Shown here: positions 6,541 to 11,789 of the stretch, in pieces
Layout of the letters: each line of letters starts with the position of its first letter
How positions within the stretch are numbered: position 1 is the stretch's first letter
NCBI GenBank assembly: GCA_937900435.1
Contig: CALCEG010000103.1
Location: 1 to 11,789, forward strand
DNA from: an uncultured Alphaproteobacteria bacterium
GTDB taxonomy: Bacteria > Pseudomonadota > Alphaproteobacteria > Rs-D84
Reading direction: 5' to 3'
Length of the DNA: 11,789 nucleotides
Translations under genes and position numbers: made by a program
Notes under the pieces: model-generated
What the model was told of the DNA's origin: nothing
The model's input: the letters and a program-made list of their open reading frames with translations, nothing else
Database searches by the model: none

Positions 6541-6943
6541 GTTATTTGGGTTGTTGTTTTTCTTGTGGACGATGCCGCTTTGTGCGGTGCCGGCAGTGGT
6601 TGATTATGTCTTGGATGGGGATACTTTTGCCGCGGCTGTAAATGTTGCACCTGATATTGCTGTTACCGTTCGTGTTCGTTTAATTAATGTTGATACCCCA
6701 GAATTAAAGGGTGGATGTCCAGCAGAAATTAATCTGGCAAATCAGGCCAAATTGCGTGCCACAGATTTATTACCCAAAGGAACAATTGTCGACTTGCAAA
6801 ATATTAAGGATGATAAATATCTGGGGCGCATAGATGCGAACGTAATTTTGCCCGATGGGCGCGATTTGGGCGATGTTTTGGTTCAAGATGGTTTAGCGCG
6901 CAAGTATGATGGTGGCAAGCGCAACGGCTGGTGTAAAAATTAA
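6533..6943 (+). CDS. Secreted thermonuclease-like protein (SNase domain)
   Basis: A 136-residue protein of the staphylococcal nuclease family, which cleaves DNA and RNA phosphodiester bonds with calcium. A signal peptide (about 1-18, ending near LCA) sends it to the periplasm or outside. The SNase core is complete: VLDGDT (26-31), VRVRLINVDTPELKG (46-60) and YLGR (96-99). The three catalytic residues of the family are present as Arg49, Glu57 and Arg99. Asp30 matches a metal ligand. The start is a GTG at 6533 that overlaps the end of the exporter gene by 8 bases. No strong ribosome site precedes it, so translation is probably coupled to the gene upstream. A later start would lose the signal peptide. 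Cys62 and Cys134 could form a disulphide. Function as a scavenging or defence nuclease is inference. Confidence 0.85.
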   Translation: MNRLFGLLFFLWTMPLCAVPAVVDYVLDGDTFAAAVNVAPDIAVTVRVRLINVDTPELKGGCPAEINLANQAKLRATDLLPKGTIVDLQNIKDDKYLGRIDANVILPDGRDLGDVLVQDGLARKYDGGKRNGWCKN

Positions 6944-6958
6944 ATATAATAATTCATC

Positions 6959-7018
6959 TAAAACCAATCCCGCCAACTTATGTAACTTCTGTACACTGCG
7001 TTGTCGGGATTGATTTTA
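6959..7018. repeat. Long imperfect hairpin between convergent genes
   Basis: The arms pair in nested steps: TAAAA (6959-6963) with TTTTA (7014-7018), then one mismatch, CAATCCCG (6965-6972) with CGGGATTG (7005-7012), one mismatch, CAAC (6974-6977) with GTTG (7001-7004 side), and an inner TGTA (6981-6984) with TACA (6992-6995). No long T-run follows, so it is not an ordinary terminator. It could be a structured RNA, a palindromic repeat element or the remains of a mobile element. Confidence 0.6.
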
Positions 7019-7088
7019 TCTAAATCATTCTATTTAATTTTACCCCACCGCTAGGGGTGGGATTGGCTCATGTAGCGTTATGTACACT
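6980..7088 (+). repeat. Pair of diverged direct repeats in the 6944-7122 gap
   Basis: The 18-base segment at 6980-6997 and the 19-base segment at 7070-7088 share ATGTA at the start and TGTACACT at the end, with 5 and 6 unlike bases between. A second hairpin, CCCACC (7044-7049) with GGTGGG (7056-7061), lies between them. GGGATTGG at 7059-7066 is the exact complement of CCAATCCC at 6964-6971, so two pairings of the left arm compete. No open reading frame is supported anywhere in 6944-7122. Confidence 0.5.
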
Positions 7089-7122
7089 ATGTCAACTTTA
7101 ATTCATTTCGATTGGGGGTAAT

Positions 7123-7148
7123 AAAAAATCCCACGACGTGGGATTTTT
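7123..7148. terminator. Bidirectional terminator between convergent operons
   Basis: AAAAAATCCCAC (7123-7134), loop GAC, GTGGGATTTTTT (7138 onward). The arms are symmetrical with A and T runs on both sides. It can close the pal-plsC operon on the minus strand, whose last gene ends at 7149, and also stop readthrough from the exporter/nuclease operon on the plus strand. Confidence 0.92.
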
Positions 7149-7856
7149 TTATGCGCTGTGGCGGTTAATTGCATCTGATATTTCGTCCAGTGATGCATTG
7201 CAGGGCAACAGTGGTTCAAACCACACGTTTGCTATTCCTGGTTTCATACGACCGCGTTTTGGCCAATATAACCCTGCGTCTGTGCCAACTGGTAAAATAG
7301 GCAATTTTAGTGAGTGCGCCAGTAATAACAGGCCGCGTTTTAATGGTACTTTTTGTCCTGGTTTTGCGCGTGTGCCTTCGGGGAAAATCACAAGTGTATA
7401 TCCGTCCAGAACGCGTTGTTCAACATCACTGGCCAGTTTCTTCATATTTGTTTTGCCACGATTGCGGTTTACCCCCAACATTCCGGCGCGCCAAAATGCC
7501 CAACCGTAAATAGGTATCCATAATAATTCGCGTTTCAAGATGAAAAATGTGTTTGGCATAACTTTGGATATAACCGCAATTTCCAGAATAGACATATGCT
7601 TTGCGGCAACGATTGATTTCCCGTCCAGCCGTTTATTGCCGTCTGGCATTGCAGGAATGTCTGCGACATCGCTGTGTGGGTAATGCACAGTGTATTTAAT
7701 TCCGGCAATCCAACGCGCAAGGACCAAGACCCCTGCGGCGTCCGTAAAAACAAGTTTGCGTGATAATTTTTTAGATACTAATCCAATCAGCAAAATTGGC
7801 GACCATAAAACGAAATAAATACCAAGTATTATTTTGAATAAATATGTTCTGAACAT
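7149..7856 (-). CDS. plsC: 1-acyl-sn-glycerol-3-phosphate acyltransferase (PlsC family)
   Basis: Inner-membrane enzyme that adds the second acyl chain to lysophosphatidic acid, giving phosphatidic acid for phospholipid synthesis. The 235-residue length is normal. An N-terminal hydrophobic helix (about 7-27) anchors it. The catalytic motif is KHMSILE (86-92), so H-x4-E instead of the usual H-x4-D; alphaproteobacterial relatives with an acidic Glu here are known to me. Motif II is GMLGVNRNRGK (125-135), motif III FPEGTR (158-163) and motif IV ILPVGTDAG (187-195). The ATG at 7856 is preceded by AAAGGGAAAAG and avoids overlap with the gene upstream; the longer TTG start at 7892 has no such site. 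It is the last gene of the pal-ftsE-ftsX-YdcF-like-plsC operon, 16 bases after the preceding stop, and is followed by a strong terminator. Confidence 0.9.
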   Translation of the reverse strand: MFRTYLFKIILGIYFVLWSPILLIGLVSKKLSRKLVFTDAAGVLVLARWIAGIKYTVHYPHSDVADIPAMPDGNKRLDGKSIVAAKHMSILEIAVISKVMPNTFFILKRELLWIPIYGWAFWRAGMLGVNRNRGKTNMKKLASDVEQRVLDGYTLVIFPEGTRAKPGQKVPLKRGLLLLAHSLKLPILPVGTDAGLYWPKRGRMKPGIANVWFEPLLPCNASLDEISDAINRHSA

Positions 7857-7872
7857 CTTTTCCCTTTTTTGT

Positions 7873-8385
7873 TTAACTTTCTTTGATTCCAAACATTGTT
7901 ACGATGTATTTTATATATTCGGTGGTCCATCGTTCAAGTCTTTTTTGTGGTGGCATACCGTAAAGTGTCGCAGGACAAGATATAATTTCTGTATTGGGCA
8001 GTTCGTCGTGTATCAAATGTCGTGCGCGATGAATGTGGTCTTCGGTTGTGATGACAACGATGCGGTTTAATTGTTTTTCTGATGCGATTTCTTTGATTGC
8101 CAGCGCGTTTTGATATGTTGATTTAGATTCTGATTCAATGATTGCAGGACGTGATACGTCCGTATAATTATGTGTCCCGGCGCCGATGATGTATAAGTCT
8201 GCGTTTGGGTATTCTTGCATTTTGCGCAGTGCAAATGGGATACGTCTTTCGTCCCCTGTCAGTACAAATATACTGTCGTTTGGCAAAATTGTGCCACATT
8301 GAATGGGGGTTGTGGCCTTGAATATCAGTCCGCCAATAATAAACAGACCGAATACTAAAAAAGATGGTGTTAATAAGCGGTACAT
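7873..8385 (-). CDS. YdcF/SanA-like DUF218 membrane protein
   Basis: A 170-residue protein of the DUF218 (YdcF/ElyC/SanA) family, small alpha/beta proteins anchored at the envelope; members affect cell-wall precursor supply or outer-membrane integrity, but no reaction is established for this one. An N-terminal hydrophobic helix (about 7-23) anchors a periplasmic domain. Family motifs are DSIFVLTGDERRI (37-49), ESESKSTYQNA (84-94) and VVITTEDHIHRARHL (110-124); the acidic and Ser/Thr residues of the middle motif form the family's conserved pocket. Its ATG follows the ftsX stop codon with no base between (TAA then ATG), so translation is coupled. A DUF218 gene between ftsX and plsC is a layout I associate with Alphaproteobacteria, which supports both the assignment and the taxonomic reading. 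Confidence 0.83.
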   Translation of the reverse strand: MYRLLTPSFLVFGLFIIGGLIFKATTPIQCGTILPNDSIFVLTGDERRIPFALRKMQEYPNADLYIIGAGTHNYTDVSRPAIIESESKSTYQNALAIKEIASEKQLNRIVVITTEDHIHRARHLIHDELPNTEIISCPATLYGMPPQKRLERWTTEYIKYIVTMFGIKES

Positions 8386-9222
8386 TTAACTGTGCTTTAG
8401 TATGTTAATTGTTGTACGACGTGTTATCCAAATTGAAAAAACAACAATCGCGATGGGTAGCAAAGTCAAGGTTGTCCAACCTGACCCAGATAATCCCAAC
8501 ATTGCCATAAGGCCAACGCGTGCGCTGTGTGCGCTGGATAAAATTAATAAAATTATAGGAATTGCGCAAAGGAAACCAATGCCACAGGCAATAAGGCTGA
8601 TTTTACCGACTATAATCTGCATTTGACGGGCGATAAAGCCGTCCGATGCGCCGATTTGGTTTAATATTTCTAGTTCTCTGCGGTGTAACATTGCGGTATT
8701 GCGCGCAATATATGAAATACAAAGTCCAATCGTACCTAGGGTTAAGATTAGTATAAACGTTGACATTAAAATCATTTTCCAGCCTGCGCTGGTCGAAGAT
8801 TTTAGTGCGCTGGCATGTGGCAAGAAACGCGCAGATTTTGATAGTTCTTGACCTGTTGTGGTCAGGTCTTCTGGGGTGTTAAATTCAACCTCCCACATTT
8901 GGGGCAGGTAATTTTTTAAAATGCCGTTGCCAGAAATCCAAGGCGACATTAAATCTTGCATTTGGTCAGTTGTGATTTCTGTAATGTTTTTAATTTTATC
9001 TTGGTGTGATTTTAGAGTTTTCTTTGTTTGGTCTATGTTTTTTTCATCCATAACTTGTACGGTTGCAAATCTGTCCCACTGGTTGTTCCAGCGTAAAACC
9101 CCAGTGCCAATAGACAACGAAATCCCCAATGCCAAGACAGATAAAAATGTTAATAATGAAATAATCACCGTCATAAATACGGATTGTTCGTGTACCAGTG
9201 AAAATACAGTTGATCGTTTCAT
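8386..9222 (-). CDS. ftsX: Cell division protein FtsX
   Basis: Membrane half of the FtsEX complex, which joins the FtsZ ring and controls cell-wall hydrolases across the inner membrane. The 278-residue protein has the family layout: a first membrane helix (about 16-38), a periplasmic loop of about 110 residues (39-149), then three helices (about 150-172, 206-230 and 251-267) and a short basic tail. The conserved cytoplasmic block after helix 2 is visible as HRRELEILNQIGASDGFIARQ (from 180), matching the family's REvEiLrLVGAs-x-x-Fi pattern. The start ATG overlaps the ftsE stop by four bases (ATGA), the usual ftsEX coupling. The cytoplasmic N-terminus is short (about 15 residues). No oddities in reading frame. 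Confidence 0.92.
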   Translation of the reverse strand: MKRSTVFSLVHEQSVFMTVIISLLTFLSVLALGISLSIGTGVLRWNNQWDRFATVQVMDEKNIDQTKKTLKSHQDKIKNITEITTDQMQDLMSPWISGNGILKNYLPQMWEVEFNTPEDLTTTGQELSKSARFLPHASALKSSTSAGWKMILMSTFILILTLGTIGLCISYIARNTAMLHRRELEILNQIGASDGFIARQMQIIVGKISLIACGIGFLCAIPIILLILSSAHSARVGLMAMLGLSGSGWTTLTLLPIAIVVFSIWITRRTTINILKHS

Positions 9223-10007
9223 TGTTGTGCGTTTCCAATATCGTCAAATTGTTTTGATAATTCTGTAAAATAGTTTTGCGGTTTTGGACCTTTCCAGACT
9301 TTTTTTGTATCTGCTGTGGTTGTTGTTTGTGTACCACTGAAACTTATGCGATGGTTTTCAACAGTGATTATGGGGTATTTATATGTTTCCATTAATTTCT
9401 TGCTGTGTGTGGCCAAGATAATAGTTGTGCCGAACATCTTGTTCATTTGGATAAACAGTTCCATCAGTCGCGATGCGTTTTCATCGTCCAGATTTCCTGT
9501 TGGTTCGTCCGCCAGTAATATTGATGGTTGCACAATAATTGCGCGCGCCACAGACACGCGTTGTTGTTGTCCGCCTGATAATTCGCGTGGATTTGTTTCA
9601 GCGTATTTCCCCAGTCCGACCCAATCAAGAACCTTGGCGACAAGTTTTTTTATTTTTTCTTCGGATACGTTGCGTACGCGCAGTGGTAATGCGACATTGT
9701 CAAACACACTCAGGTGCGACAGCAAGGAATATTCTTGGAATACGATCGCCATTTTTTGGCGTATTTTGTTAATCTCGTCGCGCGATATATCATTTGTTAT
9801 TTTTCCGAACAGTTTGATTTGTCCGCGTGAAGGTTTATGCAGTTGATATATCAATCGCAGCAATGTAGTTTTTCCGGCGCCAGATGCCCCAGACAAGAAA
9901 TAAAATCCGCCATTACTGATATTAAAAGACACATCTGTCAAGATTTCTGGACTGTTACCATATTTTGCGGCAACGTTTGCGAAAGATATTGCTGTTTGAT
10001 CTGCCAT
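9219..10007 (-). CDS. ftsE: Cell division ATP-binding protein FtsE
   Basis: Cytoplasmic ATPase of the FtsEX complex. The 262-residue protein shows a full ABC ATPase: Walker A GASGAGKT (40-47), Q-loop Gln91 in VFQEY, signature LSGGQQQR (143-150), Walker B ILLADEP (163-169; catalytic Glu168), D-loop NLDD and switch His201. The IVFQEYSLLSHLSVFDNVALPLRV block is characteristic of FtsE and its lipoprotein-release relatives; the ftsX gene directly downstream decides for FtsE. The protein is about 35-40 residues longer than the usual 220-230, through a polar C-terminal tail (about 224-262) rich in Thr, Lys and Gln. It starts four bases after the pal stop codon, with the ribosome site lying inside the end of pal, and overlaps ftsX by four bases. 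Confidence 0.94.
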   Translation of the reverse strand: MADQTAISFANVAAKYGNSPEILTDVSFNISNGGFYFLSGASGAGKTTLLRLIYQLHKPSRGQIKLFGKITNDISRDEINKIRQKMAIVFQEYSLLSHLSVFDNVALPLRVRNVSEEKIKKLVAKVLDWVGLGKYAETNPRELSGGQQQRVSVARAIIVQPSILLADEPTGNLDDENASRLMELFIQMNKMFGTTIILATHSKKLMETYKYPIITVENHRISFSGTQTTTTADTKKVWKGPKPQNYFTELSKQFDDIGNAQQ

Positions 10008-10011
10008 TTTA

Positions 10012-10422
10012 TTATTCAGCTGGTTGGGTTTCGTTTACAACAGTTGTTGTGTTACGGTTCAATGCCCAGACTTTTTCGCCAGTACCTGTATAAATAGGGT
10101 TTTCTTTGCCATAAGATATTGTTTTTATACGTTCTGGTTCGATTCCATCGCGTATCATAACGTGTGCAGCGTTGCCTGCGCGTAATGCGCCCAGTGCCAA
10201 ATTATATTCGGTAGAACCGCGTTCATCGCAGCGTCCTTGTAGTGTGATATTTACATCGCGGTTTTGTTTCATATACAGCGCCTGAGCCTGCAGATTATCG
10301 CGCGCTGCATCCGAAATTTCTGCGGAATCAAACGCAAAGAAAGCCTGTTGTCCGTCCAGTTCCTCTGGGGCGCGTACACATGCGCACAGCATCAATGTAG
10401 TAAGTAATAAAATTTTCTTCAT
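10012..10422 (-). CDS. pal: Pal, peptidoglycan-associated lipoprotein
   Basis: Outer-membrane lipoprotein that grips peptidoglycan and works with TolB in outer-membrane constriction. The 136-residue protein begins with a lipoprotein signal with lipobox LCAC (12-15), lipidated at Cys15. The OmpA-C domain follows: FFAFDSAEIS (28-37), a helix, and GRCDERGSTEYNLALGALRA (63-82). Asp66 and Arg81 are the pair that binds the diaminopimelate of peptidoglycan, with the family's spacing of 15. ISYGKENPI (102-110) is the usual following block. The linker between Cys15 and the domain is short, about 12 residues, so the protein is smaller than E. coli Pal. AAGGA precedes the ATG. It is the first gene of the operon and is separated from tolB, its normal neighbour. 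Confidence 0.94.
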   Translation of the reverse strand: MKKILLLTTLMLCACVRAPEELDGQQAFFAFDSAEISDAARDNLQAQALYMKQNRDVNITLQGRCDERGSTEYNLALGALRAGNAAHVMIRDGIEPERIKTISYGKENPIYTGTGEKVWALNRNTTTVVNETQPAE

Positions 10423-10450
10423 AATTCGCTTCCTTTAATTTATATGATTT

Positions 10451-10480
10451 AACTTAGCAAAAATAATAAAAACTTGTCAA
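10451..10480 (-). promoter_or_regulatory. Promoter of the pal-ftsEX-plsC operon
   Basis: On the minus strand: a perfect -35 TTGACA (10475-10480), an 18-base spacer, and TAAGTT (10451-10456) preceded by TGC, a weaker extended -10. Transcription would start near 10444, about 20 bases before the pal ATG. It is the only promoter seen for the five genes. Confidence 0.65.
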
Positions 10481-10515
10481 TATGTCTTTTTTTGTTTTTT
10501 TGGTTTGGTGATTTG

Positions 10516-10524
10516 TGATATAGT
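10516..10524 (+). promoter_or_regulatory. Extended -10 promoter of the beta-barrel gene
   Basis: TGATATAGT is an extended -10 with one change from consensus. The -35 region is T-rich and lacks a clear hexamer. Transcription would begin near 10531, about 20 bases before the ATG at 10551, with AAAAGGAG as the ribosome site. It lies back to back with the pal promoter. Confidence 0.65.
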
Positions 10525-10550
10525 GTCCACATAAGAAAAGGAGTTTTATT

Positions 10551-11279
10551 ATGAAAAATGTATTATCTGTCGCAGTTTTAGCAGCGATTACAGCAACAGC
10601 AGTAGATGCAGCCCCCAGTCATTTAACCCGTACGAAAAACGGTGGGTATCAGGTTACTTATGATTATAATGACAAGGCGAAGACAGGCTGGTATGCTGGT
10701 GCGCGTGCGGAACTAAGTTTGTTGAATTGGAAGAATAAGTACAGCACCGAACCAGAAAAGGGTGTGGCCGAAGACACAGAATCTTATTCTGAAACTGTGT
10801 TTGGTGGTTCGTTGTTTGCAGGTCGTACGTTTAACTATTTTTGGCGCGCTGAACTAGAAGCTGGCTTAATTGGTCAGTACAGTGATAAAGATATGGGTTA
10901 TGAATTTAAACTGACGGTGCCGTATGTGATGTTGAATGGCTATTATGATTTTGCGAATGGTTTGTATGTTGGGGCTGGTTTGGGTCTTGCGGTGCCAAAG
11001 ACAGAATTAGATAATATAGGTTTTGATGTTGGTGACCGCAGCAAACGCGCAGTATCGCCGATGGGTGCGCTGATGGCAGGTTGGACGCACAAGTTGGACT
11101 ATAACTTGGCGTTGGATTTGCGTTATCGTTTGGCGGCGTTTGGTGGCACAAAGCATACGCGTACATTCGCAAATGGTGTGATGATTGACACCGAAGATTT
11201 TTCGGGTGTAAAATTTACAAACGATATCAGTTTGATTCTAGACAATTCTTTGTCGATTGGGTTGCGTTACGAATTTTAA
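10551..11279 (+). CDS. Outer-membrane beta-barrel protein (small porin-like/OmpA-barrel type)
   Basis: A 242-residue outer-membrane protein. A signal peptide ends at VDA (about residue 20), leaving APSHLTRT at the mature N-terminus. The rest alternates polar and aromatic or small hydrophobic residues in about eight strands joined by glycine and charged turns: GWYAGARAELSLLNW, VFGGSLFAGRTFNYFWRAELEAG, VPYVMLNGYYDF, GLYVGAGLGLAV, MGALMAGWTHKL, LALDLRYRLAAFGG and a final strand LSIGLRYEF. It ends in phenylalanine, the C-terminal residue recognised by the barrel assembly machinery. The length fits an eight-strand barrel of the OmpA-like/Opa type common as surface proteins in Alphaproteobacteria. 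The ligand or role is unknown. Its own promoter and terminator make it monocistronic. Confidence 0.85.
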   Translation: MKNVLSVAVLAAITATAVDAAPSHLTRTKNGGYQVTYDYNDKAKTGWYAGARAELSLLNWKNKYSTEPEKGVAEDTESYSETVFGGSLFAGRTFNYFWRAELEAGLIGQYSDKDMGYEFKLTVPYVMLNGYYDFANGLYVGAGLGLAVPKTELDNIGFDVGDRSKRAVSPMGALMAGWTHKLDYNLALDLRYRLAAFGGTKHTRTFANGVMIDTEDFSGVKFTNDISLILDNSLSIGLRYEF

Positions 11280-11284
11280 ATTTT

Positions 11285-11322
11285 AAAAAAAGCTCTGAAA
11301 GTTTGAGCTTTCAGAGCTTTTC
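11285..11322. terminator. Bidirectional terminator after the beta-barrel gene
   Basis: A 13-base stem, AAAGCTCTGAAAG (11289-11301) with CTTTCAGAGCTTT (11308-11320), loop TTTGAG. On the plus strand it is followed by only four T; on the minus strand it is followed by seven T. It therefore suits the minus-strand gene ending at 11344 at least as well as the beta-barrel gene. Confidence 0.88.
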
Positions 11323-11343
11323 GTCTTTTATGTTTTATAGGTT

Positions 11344-11789
11344 TTATTTACCACCGAGGGTTACATCTCCGATTTCTCCTTCTGCAGCCCATCTGCGGTT
11401 GAGGAACATCATACACATATAACGTGTGCTGACGCATGCGTAACCGTAGTCATACTCAAACTCGAGACGTGGAGAGATACGGGCACCTGCACCCTTATAT
11501 TCAGCTGTAGTCTTGATGTGTCCGTCCTCTGTAATATAGATGCCTACAAGATCTCTGAATGCATCTCCCTCCTGAACGTAGTCAATTTTACCGCCAACAG
11601 GAGCCGCTTCTGCGATACTTCCCCTTGCTGGTACAGGACGTTCTTCCTCAGGAAGCTGCCAGTTCGCACAGTTAATATAAACTTCCCATCCCGCAGACCA
11701 GTAAATACCTTTTGAGGCAACGCAGAGCTTCTCTCCATACTCGCTGAGAGCAAGCTTGCCGTTCTTGGTGTCGTTGAAGAAGAGTTCCT
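11344..11789 (-). CDS. Unrecognised protein, C-terminal 147 residues, with foreign codon use (start beyond window)
   Basis: The minus strand is open without a stop for 147 codons from the window edge to a TAA at 11344-11346. I do not recognise the family. The protein begins in the window as ELFFNDTKNG, contains a Trp-rich stretch (GIYWSAGWEVYINCANWQ, near 27-44), a Pro/Glu linker (LPEEERPVPARG), and ends with RRWAAEGEIGDVTLGGK. It has four cysteines and no membrane helix. Codon use is unlike every neighbour: all nine leucines are CTC or CTT and none TTG or TTA, and GAG is as common as GAA, whereas neighbours use TTG/TTA and GAA. Open reading frames on the plus strand here (11518-11715) look like shadows. 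It may come from a phage or other transferred DNA, or from another organism joined by assembly error; the window cannot decide. Confidence 0.6.
   Translation of the reverse strand, partial: ELFFNDTKNGKLALSEYGEKLCVASKGIYWSAGWEVYINCANWQLPEEERPVPARGSIAEAAPVGGKIDYVQEGDAFRDLVGIYITEDGHIKTTAEYKGAGARISPRLEFEYDYGYACVSTRYMCMMFLNRRWAAEGEIGDVTLGGK

Noticed and set aside
6959..7018. Integron attC site
   Set aside because: The CAAC/GTTG pair sits inside the stem and not at the outer ends, the flanking consensus is missing, and no integrase or cassette genes are present.
7066..7095. Promoter on the minus strand (TTGACA at 7090-7095) for a small RNA
   Set aside because: No acceptable -10 hexamer is found 16-18 bases downstream; it remains only a possible -35.
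7138..7509. Plus-strand open frame of 123 codons
   Set aside because: It begins inside the terminator and is antisense to plsC, which has clear motifs.
9316..9846. Plus-strand open frame of 176 codons
   Set aside because: Antisense to ftsE; the minus frame has all ABC ATPase motifs.
11518..11715. Plus-strand open frame at the right end
   Set aside because: Opposite to a minus-strand frame that stays open to the window edge; no ribosome site or domain, and it overlaps the better candidate fully.
1..11789. CRISPR array, tRNA, rRNA or insertion sequence
   Set aside because: No regularly spaced repeats, no tRNA-like cloverleaf, no rRNA-like stretch and no transposase were seen on either strand.

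Overview
The window reads as a chromosomal segment of an AT-rich alphaproteobacterium. The evidence is the gene set on the minus strand (pal-ftsE-ftsX-YdcF-like-plsC, a neighbourhood I associate with Alphaproteobacteria), a TolB, a class II aldolase, Gram-negative lipoproteins and an outer-membrane beta-barrel. The strong preference for TTG/TTA, GTT, GGT and GAA codons and the VirB2-like pilin suggest an uncultured host- or gut-associated lineage; that last step is inference.

Layout, left to right. 1-924 (-): fructose-bisphosphate aldolase, C-terminal tip cut off by the window edge. 1087-1428 (+): small lipoprotein of unknown function with its own terminator. 1523-1885 (+): VirB2/TrbC-like pilin with its own promoter and a bidirectional terminator. 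1936-3129 (-): two-gene accessory module, a ribbon-helix-helix regulator followed by a diverged DinD-family protein, driven by a strong promoter buried in nested inverted repeats (3165-3232). 3331-4650 (+): tolB. 4747-6540 (+): ABC exporter half-transporter, overlapping by 8 bases a secreted thermonuclease-like gene (6533-6943). 6944-7122: a non-coding stretch between convergent genes holding a long imperfect hairpin, a second hairpin and a diverged repeat. 7149-10422 (-): a tight five-gene operon, pal-ftsE-ftsX-YdcF-like-plsC. 10551-11279 (+): outer-membrane beta-barrel, divergent from pal. 11344-11789 (-): the C-terminal part of an unrecognised protein with completely different codon use, separated by a bidirectional terminator.

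Functionally the core is the cell envelope: TolB and Pal (outer-membrane constriction), FtsEX (divisome and cell-wall hydrolase control), a DUF218 envelope protein, PlsC (phospholipid synthesis), an exporter and surface proteins. Pal sits with ftsEX, while tolB lies about 6 kb away on the opposite strand. Most promoters seen here share an extended -10 (TG-N-TATAAT type). The accessory parts most worth a second look are the RHH/DinD-like module with its operator, the folded intergenic region at 6959-7088, and the compositionally foreign right end. No gap exceeds 300 bases; the largest are 6944-7148 and 3130-3330, both described below. No rRNA, tRNA, CRISPR array or recognisable insertion sequence was seen.
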